From the NCBI GenBank assembly GCA_009760855.2, contig WPIO01000003.1, forward strand, positions 808,501 to 872,500: a stretch of DNA of 64,000 nt, read 5' to 3'. This document shows, piece after piece, positions 14,601-23,560 of this stretch. Source of the stretch: Cristatella mucedo. Its lineage: Eukaryota > Bryozoa > Phylactolaemata > Cristatellidae. The notes beneath the pieces are model-generated. The model ran no database searches. It had not been told where the DNA came from and worked only from the letters and a program-made list of their open reading frames with translations. The translations under genes and the position numbers were made by a program. Every line of letters starts with the position of its first letter. The first letter of the stretch is position 1.

Positions 14601-17600
14601 TATTTTTGGCTGCCTCTTCTGACTCAAACCTCAATCATTCTCGCCTCCTGACATAGAGCCGCTCTAACATGCGTTCGTGTTCGTTGCAGAATTCTTCCGA
14701 AAACCGAAGTTCTTGCGAACATCGTATACGGAAACGATACAGCTAAGACTTGTTTAAAGTTAATCTGATTGTTACTTGACCGTAGCTCGTAAGAAATTAC
14801 GTGCTTATAGACATCTAAACGCTTATTACTTATAGCTTCGGGCTGCTGGGTCTCCCACACCGGCAGCTGCCTTAGCTACGCCGGCGGCTAGTAACCTGCT
14901 CCTTAGTTATGATCGTCAGCAGCTGCTATCGCATCGTCATCGTAGATCAAATGCATTCCTAGATATTAATGTTGTTGCTAAGATTCATGAACTATGCATT
15001 AACAAAAGAAAAGCACCCCGTGGCCACCACGGTGGCCGGAACCGCCAGCTCAGACGCTGGGCGGGAACTTCGAGCTGAGCACCTGCTCGTTTGGTATTCT
15101 TAGCATTGTCTCGAACCGCTCAGTACGCTCCCCCACATGCATCACTGTAAATCTCTCTAACTTAGTGGTCATCAGGCCTGTTGTAACTCCATCGGCCAGA
15201 CTTAACGCTTGCCTTTGGAATCCTCGCTCAATGTGCAATAAACCTCTGGTAATAAGCGACCTTATTTCTGAAAATGATATCGACCTGCTTGCCCTAACTG
15301 AAACTTGGCTGAAATCGATAAACTGCCCGGCAATTAAAGACGCTACTCCATCTAGTTTCTCGTTCTTTCACACTCCCAGATCAATCAAAACTGGAGGTGG
15401 AGTTGCTATTATCGTGCGCTCGAAATTCAACTTCAAGCCATTTGCGGTACCCTCGAAGAAGTCTTTTGAATCAATTGTCTTGGTCTCACCCGAAAACAAG
15501 CTACCGATAGTGGCAGTAGTATATCGCCCACCAGGTACCAAATCCTCCTTTATCTCAGATTTCTCCGATCTCATTTCGATTCTGTGTGCAAGAAATCGAT
15601 CCTCCCTCATTATGGGTGATTTCAACGTTCACTTTGATAACTTATCTGACACTTTCAGCACCGAATTTCGTGCATTGACTGACTCATTGTCTCTTGTGGC
15701 TCATGTGCATAGCCCTACCCACATCAAGGGTCACACACTCGACCAGATTTTCTCATACAACTGCACTTTGTCATTACCAATTATTACCAAATCCTGCTTA
15801 TCTGACCACATGCAGATCTCATTCAATCTACCGTGTGTGCCCACATCCTCCTCTAAAATGACCTGTGAATCGCGAAACCTCAAGACCCTTGACATCGATG
15901 CTGTCCGTGCGAGAATATCTGCTTCACCTCTGCTGCTCAGTCCTCCCTCCGATCTGTCATCATTAGTAGATAGCTACAACACGACACTAGCTGACACGCT
16001 CGACGAGTTTGCACCTCTGACAAAGCGTACTGTGCGCCCCTGCCCTGACGGCCTATGGTTTACCACAGACATTAAACTAGCCAGGACTACTAAACGAAAG
16101 CTTGAAAAAGCTTACGAAATATCCGGAATAACTGTCCATCGACAGGCATATGGAGACTACTGTAAGTCGTACCAATCGATCCTAGCAAAGGCCGAGTCTA
16201 GCTTCTATAGAAACATTAATGAATCACATATGCACAATCCAAAAATGCTGATGTCGACGATAAACCATCTCCTCAACCGCTCCCAGATTTGCTCCTTACC
16301 TGATGATCCTTGTGATGGTCTAGCCGATCGCTTCTCTCGATTCTTTGTGCATAAGATAGACAAGATCAGGGAATCCATCCCTGCGATGACAACCTCCCCT
16401 GCTGTTCCTCGGTTCCTGGCTGCACCTAAATGTCTGCATTTAAGCAGGTCACTGGTGATCTAGTCCTAAAGTTCGTATCGCAATCAAAGAAGACAACAAG
16501 TCCTCTGGACCCTATTCCCACTGTCCTGCTCCTACGTTGCATTGATCTGCTGCTGCCATGCATAACGAAAATCATTGATATGTTATTAGCCTCAGGTCAT
16601 GTCCCAGCACCTTTCAAAAAAGCTGTAGTCAGGCCACTTCTCAAGAAAGCGACACTGGACCAAGAGAACTTAAGCAACTACCACCCAGTCTCCCTTCCAC
16701 CATTCCTATCAAAGGCACTGGAACGGGTCATGCCAGACCAGCAGAACTCATATATTGAAACCTCACACCTTGCTAGTAAGTTCCAGTCTGGCATTAGAGC
16801 TAATCACTCCACGGAGTCAGCATTGCTTAGGGTATACAACGACTTACTTAGAAATGCAGACATGGGTGGAGTGTCTCTGCTTGTTTATCTCGATCTTTCG
16901 GAAGCTTTTGATACCATCGATCACAAAGTTCTTCTAGAGTGCCTCTCATCTCGCCTGGGCATCACTGGCACTGCTCTGCAGTGGTTCAGGTCCTATCTCA
17001 GTTGAAAACTCCAGAGTATTGACGCGAATGGACAAAGATCATCTGAAGTACCTCTGAAATGTGGAGTACATTAGGGCTCTGTGCTAGGTCCGGTTTTTTC
17101 ACAGTTTATACTCTCCCTCTTACTGATGTGATTGCCAAACACAATCGAGGCTTTCACTTCTATGCAGATGACACTCAGTTGTACCTTTGCTTTGATCCCT
17201 CCCAGCCTTCGAGCACCTCAAATTCTCTAAACTCACTTGCTGCATGCATTGATGACATCCACACATGGATGGCAGCAAATTTTCTAAAACTAAACGATGA
17301 TACAACTAACTTACTAGTTATGGGCAAACCCAGTGTGATTCAGAGATTGGAAAGACTGACTCTCAAAATTGGCTCTGCCAGCACAGCTCCTGTCGAATCA
17401 GCTCAAAATATAGGTGTCATATTCCAAAGCCACCTCTCGTTAAACGACCATATCAGCTCCACAGTCAAATCTACCTATTTTCAGCTTCATAACATTGCTA
17501 AAATTCGGGCTTGTTTAGATAAAGATACCGCGTCTAAGTTGGTCCATGCATTCGTGACATCCCGTCTCAACTTCTGCAACTCACTGCTTACTGGCCTACC

Positions 17601-20600
17601 GGCATGTGCGATCAGGCGATTGCAGCTGGTGCAAAACTCTGCAGCTACGCTTGTCTGTCGTGAGCTTCGCAGTTGCCACATTACTCTACTTCTCGCCGAA
17701 CTGCAGTGGCTACCAGTCAAGCAACGGATTGACTTCAAGGTTTTGTAGCTCATATTTAGGTCCCTTCATTCTATGGCTCCAGCCTATCTCTCCGATATAC
17801 CCCCCACCCCATCAGGCCAAGCATCGTACCACCCGCTTTTCGGAATTCAACAGTCTAGAAACACCTCGTACAAACCTTAAATCCTTTGGAGACCGTGCAT
17901 TTAGTTCGTATGCTCCCAAAGCCTGGAACTCCCTCCCGACCTGCGTCAGAACATCCCCTGACCTGACCACATTTAAAAAGAATTTTAAAACACCTATTTA
18001 GGACAGCACTTAGTGGGTTCCTGTGATTCGTCCCTTCATGTGCTTTTGCGTGCTGACAATGTGCATGCATGCATGCACTCACCACATTTGCATGCTGACC
18101 CTGTGCTTGTCACCCCTAACCACATTATTCATTTTGTTTGTTTTTCAAGCATGATTTTACTTACCATCTAATTGCATTTCCCTTTGCAGCAAATGGAAAG
18201 CGCCTAGAAAGAGATTAAGTTCTCTGGGGGCGCTTTATCAAGTGCATTATTATTATTATTATTATTAAACCTTTGAGCTATGCCTCGAATCAACCTCAAA
18301 AAAACGAGGCCGTGCCTTTAGATCCCAAAGACTAGAATTCACTCCAGACTGAGATCATGACATCACCTGACTTTATGACATTTAAAGAGAAGCTCAAATG
18401 CACCTGTTATTCACAGCATTTACTGGATCCTTGTAATTTTCATAGGTGATTTTATGCACGCTGACACTGTAAACGTTACCACTAACCATTTTATGCATGT
18501 TGACACTGAACATGTTACCACTATGGTCAATTTTACGGCTGCATGCTTCCCTTTCAGCATATGCAAAGTGCCAAGATTAAGTTATCTGAGGGTGCTATAC
18601 GAATGTAAATATTTGCAACAAGTAAAGCACCTTGATAAAGATTGGGTTCATTGTACACAAAAGACTTCTTATTTTTATTAACACCAGGAACAAGTTTGCA
18701 CTCCTCTAGATCAACCAAGCCGCTCACTTTAAAAGCCTATGCAACAGCTTCTAAGACTTCCTAGATAAGTCATCTATAAGCAAACGTATAGCTACCTAGT
18801 TTCGAATTTGCTAGTGTAAAAATGTTACTTCATCTCGATTCTAAATTACCTAGGCAGTTACACATGTTGACACAAATCTGCAGATTTGTTAGACGAACCT
18901 CTTCCCCAACTGGTAACAAAAATAGAGCATCGGGACCAAAAAAGCACACTAGTGCTGCTCAATTAAATAGTGAAAGGTGCAGAACCTTGCAGTCAACTTC
19001 GGCATGCAAGGTAGGTACCCGCTCTACTATTGTCGTCGCTCTATTTCAAAAGGTCAGACAAAATGCAGGACAATAGCAGAAAGATGAGAATGTGTCTGCT
19101 GCTTTCGCAATGCAAGCATCTACTGGTGTATGGATTTGAACGTCCTAGGGCAGAGTGTATGGGGGGGGGGAGGAAATAAAGTACATAGAGAGCATGTTCT
19201 CTACTAAGCAGCCACACAATCTGCTGCTAGCTTAGGCGTCCACTGCCTGGCATATCTGATGAGACAACGGTACTAGCTGCCAAGCACCGCCAAGCTGCCT
19301 TGTGGATACTAGAGACATTGCCACCCGAAAAGCTCATGGGCCTACTATCAAGGTATGCCAAAACTTCCAAAAGATACATTCTATTCGACATTGCAGAGAT
19401 TTGCTGCCACTAATGACCATAACAACATTCTTGCATAGCATCAAAGCCTTTACACAGCGAGCAGATTGCCTGCATTGTGCAAAAACAGCAATCGTAGGAA
19501 AAACAGATAAAATGCAAAAGCCAGCACAGCTCAAGCTTACCAAGATGTCTCACTTCTGGTGTTATGACAGTAGGTACACCGGTGGTCATGGGTACACTTG
19601 AACTGGTATGAGGTACATAATCCATGGCATTTAAATCTGTTCAAAAAAGAAAAGACCAAATATGACAATCAAACGGCAGCTTGAAAGAGGACACCAATTT
19701 AGAAAAAAGTGACCTTGAAGAAAACATCGGCTTTACAAAAAGGCTTTCATGGGTGCACAGTTTGACCTAGCACACCAAAGCGAATGCTGGCCGATGAGCT
19801 TTTCCTCTGCTTCTGCCAGTCTTATCGCTATCAGACATGCAGGTTACGGCATCCATGGAGAACATTCGTTCGTAAGCTCTGTCTGCAGCCAGCGACTATA
19901 CCGTATGACCGGCAGTAGCCTCCTGGTCACTTCTTATTGTGGAATCGTTTCCGGTCAGAGAAGTGGGGGAGGGGTACATACAGTTTATTTTCCCTGCTTG
20001 TAATGTGATGCAATGCATATCCGTCTATTACTCCATAGAGCCATGGAGACTAAGTGGATGTTATGCAGGAATTCTCTACAGCGCACTCAAAGCCAAAGCA
20101 GCTTTCGGACATAGTCGGTGGCCAATAGACTTCATCTCAAGCAACAAAGAGAAAGTGAGAAGCATAGCTGAGTCAGGAGGGCAGTTGAGGTAGTAAGTAG
20201 CATGGAAGTAGCAGCTCAGAACGGCTGGAAGGGATGTGCCACAATCGGCAGCTGGAAAGCAGATGTCATTGCATAAGAAATTGTGCTTACGCACTCCTGG
20301 TTGGTTAGGATTGAAGCAACATCAACATGAGCAACACATTAAAATGCAGCTGAAATAAATTTCTTTTTGCTCTGAAGCAAAAGTGAAACGTTAGTTTATC
20401 CCGGCATAGCTGTTGTTAGGGAAGCCATCACATCACTTTTTCAGTCGAAACAGGATTGCTCAAATTGCCTTGACCAGCATATAACAATGGCCAGCTACGA
20501 AAGCATTTTGCTCTCCACAGCTGACAGTTTCCCACCATGTTTGCTGTGCACAATTCTTTCAATATAGAGCCTGCTTGCAAGCAGGGGATGCAACTTCATT

Positions 20601-23033
20601 GGTACTACTGCAGTAAACTACGTCCTAAAAATTCCAATCGGTAGAGGGAAGTCTCAGTTTTGCCCCTAACCTCAAGGAAGGCAGTCATCCACACCACCAT
20701 GCCAGCCAGGCATGCTGAGAATTGTGTGCAGCAGCAGCCATATCAGCACTTGCAGCTTAAGCAGGTGACACATTCAAACGAGTTTTATCACTGTAGGATG
20801 TTACACAGCAAGCCACAGACTCTTGACAACAATATCAACTGCAGTTCACTAATGCTGGTGTTTTTAAATCATTCGTGGCCACAGTATGAAGGCTGATGGG
20901 ATTTGCCAACGGTACATGACCAGGATCAATTCAAAGCAAGAAGTGGCCTTTGTGAATTAGGCCACGTGCTGCAACATTTCATGATTATCGGTATCACAAG
21001 TTATAGATATGATATAAAGTGAGGATATTCAATTATAACTTTCATTTGTTCTGTCATTGCCAATTGCTATACAACAAATGAGCAAATAACATTGCAGATA
21101 TTGCTATCAAGAGAATCTGAACCGAGCTAAAACAGTAACCCGTTTGAAGGAAACTACCAACAGTTGTAGACGAGTCAATAGGGCATCACACACACATGCA
21201 CACACGAGTACAAGCACATATATGAATACACAGCACAAACTTGTGCAAGAAGTGCTGATAAATACCATGGAAGAGAAGAAATAAGAAAGGATTAAATAGC
21301 ATGCAAGGTATCGTGCCTAGACAAGCATGCAAGTACGGTGCATAGATAAGCATATAAAGCACACGACAAGATACTCAGGGCCAACGGTTAGCAGGACCCT
21401 GGTTAGAAACGTGCACAGTCATTCATAGGGAAGCTTGTAAACCACACAAGAACAAAACATTCACCGGGGGAAGAAGAAGCTGAGCTGAGATGAATGATGC
21501 CAAGTCAATTCAGGCGAATATAGAAGCTGGAAGCATGTGCCAAACTTTGGGTGCATATGAACTGAATGCTCGATGACCAAAAGATTTCAATCAACAAAGG
21601 AAGACAAACTAGAAGAGTGGAACCAGAGTGGCGAGTGATACAAGAGCACTGTGGAAGAACAAGATGAGATAGATAGGAAAATGCGAGTGAAGCGACCTTT
21701 AAGCCAAAGAGAGTATCTTGATTCGATATTTAATAGGGAGCCACAAAGAAGCTCAGACAGAAGGGGTTACAGATATGGCAGCTACACCATTGATGACAGA
21801 CCAGGCAAGATGACAAGTTTTGCACAAATTGCACCAGATGAAGGACCGAGGCCAAGAGTCAAGAAACAAAGAGTATTCCACCAATCTATGACACGACGTC
21901 ACAAACGCATTATTTAGCTTGGCTTTTCCAAAGGAGGACCTTGATGTTGGCCGTGTCTCTCAGCTGAAAATAAGCCCATATATATATATATATATATATA
22001 TAATCCTCGAGACAATAAACATTGATTATAATCCTCGAGACAATAAAAATTGTTTGGGATCCTGCTAAAAAACCGACCTAAAAATTACCCACATTTTTTT
22101 TACCATAATTCTAGTAAATATAAGACTTAAACACGGTTACTTTGAATTCGCCGACATTTGAAAATAACCAATCTTAATGGTATCGACAATCAGCTGTAAT
22201 TATCGAACTGCTTTCCAGCGAGATCAGGGCATGCATCCAGAATCAGTCTAAGGTTTTATTCAATGTGGTTAACCAAGCTCATATGAAACACAATCAACGC
22301 CATTAATATATCCAACAGCATTAATAGTTAACAGCACCTAATTTTATTTAAAGAATATTGACTTGTGTGACATGGCATGAACAGCAAGCATCCATACAGG
22401 TCTTCTTAATGCTCTTCTGTTGTTACATAGACAGCCATACTCAATAAGTATGACACTAAACTGAGAGCTCAGCATTGGTGATATACTTAAAAGTAAGGGT
22501 TTAATGCGTGTGTTTAATAGCTACGAGCGAAGAGGCTCAATCTGGAGCTGCAATGACACTACAGAGGGCCACAGCCAGCATTTCAAATATTACACGCTGT
22601 GATCTTTCGCTTTTTGCAACGACGTTATAGCCATGTGTCGACGCGCTAAGGCTAGTCATACTAGTGGAGAAGCAAGAGGCAATGCGCTGGAGAGGAGTTA
22701 CTAGAGGACCCACCAAAAGTGCCCCATCATTTGAAGATTGAAACAACGGCTGTGCATTGTGCGTAAGAGAAAATGTAGCATCCTAGGTAACAGACGCATC
22801 CATAGATGAATTTGTGAAATTACGATATTACTAAAAGCGAAAATTGACGCTACGTGTAGCCAACTCATCAGAACGAATGTGAGCACAACTTAGATGAACT
22901 GCAGCCTACCGCGTTGCAGATTCCCCTTTATTACGTCCTTCACTTGAAGTACGCTTAATCCAGGTGGTTTGTACACGCAGCATATTCCGTTAAGTGCCGC
23001 GTAGGCACGGCGGGCGGATCTACGACTGAGCAT
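2623..23033 (-). CDS. TRUB2: TruB-family pseudouridine synthase (TRUB2-like), nine exons
   Basis: Exons on the minus strand: 23033-22910, 19636-19541, 19380-19337, 18736-18685, 13354-13293, 11166-11085, 8228-8156, 3158-3016, 2891-2623. They join in phase to 314 aa; human TRUB2 is 331 aa. The family isomerises uridine to pseudouridine; human TRUB2 acts in mitochondria on mt-mRNA. The N-terminus (MLSRRSARR) is Arg-rich with no acidic residues, like a mitochondrial presequence. Recognisable blocks: VYKPPG (20-25), HTLIVGP (82-88), INRGC (109-113), GQLGIATD (132-139), HVTHSKMDR (155-163), VDLQSQEAYEL (182-192) and EIHCINEST (226-234). The catalytic HRLD block is replaced by GLVD (Asp 97). Start: the first in-frame ATG; upstream only TTG is available. 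Weakest parts are exons 3 and 4: exon 3 ends at CCA followed by tgagct with no GT. The other exons are well supported by homology and matching phases. Introns carry many LINE pieces. Confidence 0.85.
3810..4694 (+). mobile_element. LINE family A, 3' fragment with doubled tail
   Basis: Degenerate copy of the 3' end of the CR1/L2-like LINE seen complete at about 15.0-18.27 kb. It starts in the reverse transcriptase thumb (ALTSRLDFCNSLLTGIP-like reading) and ends with the tail 'aagcgcctagaaagagatt...ctttatcaagtgc' plus ATT repeats. The tail is present twice in tandem (about 4505-4582 and 4615-4694). It lies in the last-but-one TRUB2 intron. Confidence 0.8.
5260..5484 (-). mobile_element. LINE family A fragment
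   Basis: The minus strand reads NPLENVPPVRIHPKPG, a decayed version of the C-terminal 'SFGDRAFSSYAPKAWN' block of the family A LINE. No tail is kept. Intronic in TRUB2. Confidence 0.55.
5620..6840 (+). mobile_element. Tc1/mariner transposon relic with duplicated 3' half
   Basis: Broken frames resemble a Tc1-like transposase: a DDE-region block WDDESKF (about 6150), a decayed VMVWG-like block (about 6280), and the block KQDNEPKHADK (about 6395-6430), followed by WPSQSLDMNTIKC. A second copy of the 3' part follows (about 6650-6830), again with the NEPK and WPRPS..NSIECLWG-like blocks. Many stops and frameshifts are present, so it is inactive. Terminal inverted repeats were not found. It lies in a TRUB2 intron. 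Confidence 0.7.
6870..7295 (+). mobile_element. LINE family B, 3' fragment
   Basis: Reads FGDRNFYSMGPRSWNLRPQFL, the C-terminal block of a second CR1-like LINE family. It then follows the 3' UTR shared with copies near 20.1, 34.0, 40.5 and 63.9 kb. The terminal part (attgagtgc...gaaaactctcctg...tggctt) is duplicated in tandem at about 7105-7190 and 7195-7275. It ends near an 'acattacattacg' tail. Confidence 0.7.
7375..7535 (-). mobile_element. tRNA-derived SINE copy 1
   Basis: On the minus strand: tRNA-like head 'gggccatgatagcccaggag' with an A-box, B-box-like 'gtgggttggaattctg', then the shared body 'ggcgatcc..ccgctgcaagcggcagtgatagcc' and a tail ending in 'aggctgtt'. Member of a family with about ten copies in this window. 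Confidence 0.75.
9908..10935 (-). mobile_element. LINE family A, long 3' fragment
   Basis: Begins at an ATT-repeat tail (9908-9925) and runs back through the 3' UTR into reverse transcriptase coding sequence. The frame keeps IHKLERLKLKIGSASISPVES, then 'RLDFCNSLLTGLPACAIRRLQLVQNSAATLV', and is nearly identical to the copy at 17.3-18.0 kb. It is 5'-truncated, as is usual for target-primed reverse transcription. Intronic in TRUB2. Confidence 0.85.
11445..11570 (-). mobile_element. Degenerate tRNA-derived SINE
   Basis: Contains the family body 'ataatggcagaagagtctta' and a damaged head 'cggcaggactcgatcgcacaacctgagtcgtgcagagcgagc' in minus orientation. More diverged than the other copies. Confidence 0.5.
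11738..11945 (-). mobile_element. LINE family A tail fragment
   Basis: Starts with an ATT/AAT repeat and the inverted tail 'cacttgataaagtgccctcagag', then about 150 nt of 3' UTR ('ggttaggggtgacatgcacag'). No coding part remains. Confidence 0.75.
13713..13837. repeat. Source copy of a local 125-bp duplication
   Basis: This stretch (tcagggagccttaaatgatt...ctatttttggtggc) recurs at 14489-14613 with about six differences in roughly 120 nt. No flanking direct repeat was seen here, which suggests this copy is the source and the other the insertion. Non-coding, inside a TRUB2 intron. Confidence 0.7.
14240..14420 (+). mobile_element. LINE fragment
   Basis: Reads 'LLLAEMYWLPIKPSIDFKVF', matching the 'LLAELQWLPVKQRIDFKVL' block of the CR1/L2-like LINE. 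Short, with no tail. Confidence 0.55.
14471..14631. repeat. Inserted duplicate flanked by an 18-bp direct repeat
   Basis: CTCTTCTGACTCAAACCT occurs at 14471-14488 and again at 14614-14631. Between them lies a near copy of 13713-13837. The layout is that of an insertion with a target-site duplication whose insert was copied from sequence about 780 bp away. Confidence 0.75.
14990..18267 (+). mobile_element. Near-complete CR1/L2-like LINE (family A)
   Basis: The longest element in the window. It carries an apurinic endonuclease domain, a reverse transcriptase domain, a 3' UTR and the tail 'gaaagcgcctagaaagagat', '..gcgctttatcaagtgcatt', then ATT repeats to 18267. No ORF1 was recognised, so the 5' end may be truncated. 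The 3' tail is the signature by which the other family A pieces in the window were found. It sits in TRUB2 intron 4 (13355-18684), in antisense orientation to the gene. Confidence 0.9.
15165..18002 (+). pseudogene. LINE ORF2 (endonuclease + reverse transcriptase), broken
   Basis: Frame 1 (15165-16463) is the endonuclease: CLWNPRSM, LLALTETWL, GGGVAIIV, VYRPPG, IMGDFNVHF, HTLDQIFS, SDHMQISF in the order expected for an APE-type enzyme. A frameshift near 16440 moves to frame 2 (to 17005), the RT fingers and palm: LDPIPT, KKAVVRPLLKK, NYHPVSLPPFLSKALERV, YLDLSEAFDTIDH. A TGA at 17003-17005 and a TAG near 17069 (in GVHxGSVLGP, where Q is usual) interrupt it. A second frameshift near 17090 leads to the YADDTQLYL catalytic block and the thumb. 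The C-terminal 'SFGDRAFSSYAPKAWNSLP' block lies in a further frame. Inactive but little decayed, so a fairly recent insertion. Confidence 0.9.
18268..18640 (+). mobile_element. Older LINE family A 3' fragment
   Basis: Directly abuts the tail of the large LINE. Diverged 3' UTR-like sequence ('aggccgtgcctttagatcccaaagactagaattc', and repeats of 'atgcatgttgacactg') can be aligned by eye to the family A 3' end. No clear tail remains. The younger LINE may have inserted at its edge. Confidence 0.45.
19955..20335 (-). mobile_element. LINE family B, 3' fragment
   Basis: The minus strand reads 'CNDICFPAADCGTSLPAVLSCYFHATYYLNCPPDSAMLLTFSL', the decayed C-terminal/3' region of family B. It is followed by the shared 3' UTR with 'tactccatagagccatggagacta'. 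Intronic in TRUB2 (intron 1). Confidence 0.7.
21440..21930 (-). mobile_element. Diverged LINE fragment
   Basis: Minus-strand matches to the LINE 3' coding region are visible: 'ccaaactttgggtgcatatgaactgaatgctc' corresponds to the 'SSYAPKVW' block, and the part near 21.85 kb to the LDFCN/AARLV block. More diverged than family A copies and without a tail; possibly another subfamily. Confidence 0.45.
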
Positions 23034-23560
23034 GACCAGCCTGTCCACGATTAGCCTCAAAGACGCAACCAACTAGCACCTACGTCCATGTGAGCAGCCC
23101 GGAAGCGGATGCGTAAGGTGTAGAGGTACGCCCCTTAACGAGATACTCGGGGTTCAGCCTAATTGATTTTATGTGTACTTTCAAGGGATTCAAATATCAT
23201 GCTATGTATTATATATTTATCACTATCTGCTATGATTAGCATCATTACAATTATTTGAAGCTCTATGTAAAAGGACCAATTGGTGTTAGAGAGAGGATAA
23301 CTCTGAATGGGCTCCATACGTTTTGAGCTCAGTGCTGCTGTGCTGCGGTTTGATATAATCGTTTTTGAGAAAATAATTGGCTTTAACTTACTAATAATTA
23401 TACGAATTTGCATTTTAATAGCATCGACACATTTCTTTATTATTCCTGTGCTAAGACTCGGTGTGACGACATACCCTTTTACGGCATTTCCGCCTTATCC
23501 GCGTGCTCTGCGCGCGGCAAGCTATCTCCGTGGACCAGATTTGCACTTCCTAAGCAAAAA
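23034..23560. promoter_or_regulatory. Putative bidirectional promoter of TRUB2 and SNU13
   Basis: The two start codons face away from each other across 527 bp. The span contains no recognised transposon, and the 100 bp before the SNU13 ATG are locally CpG-richer (cgcgtgctctgcgcgcggc). Both 5' UTRs must lie here, unless an upstream non-coding exon exists. No TATA box was identified with confidence. Confidence 0.55.
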
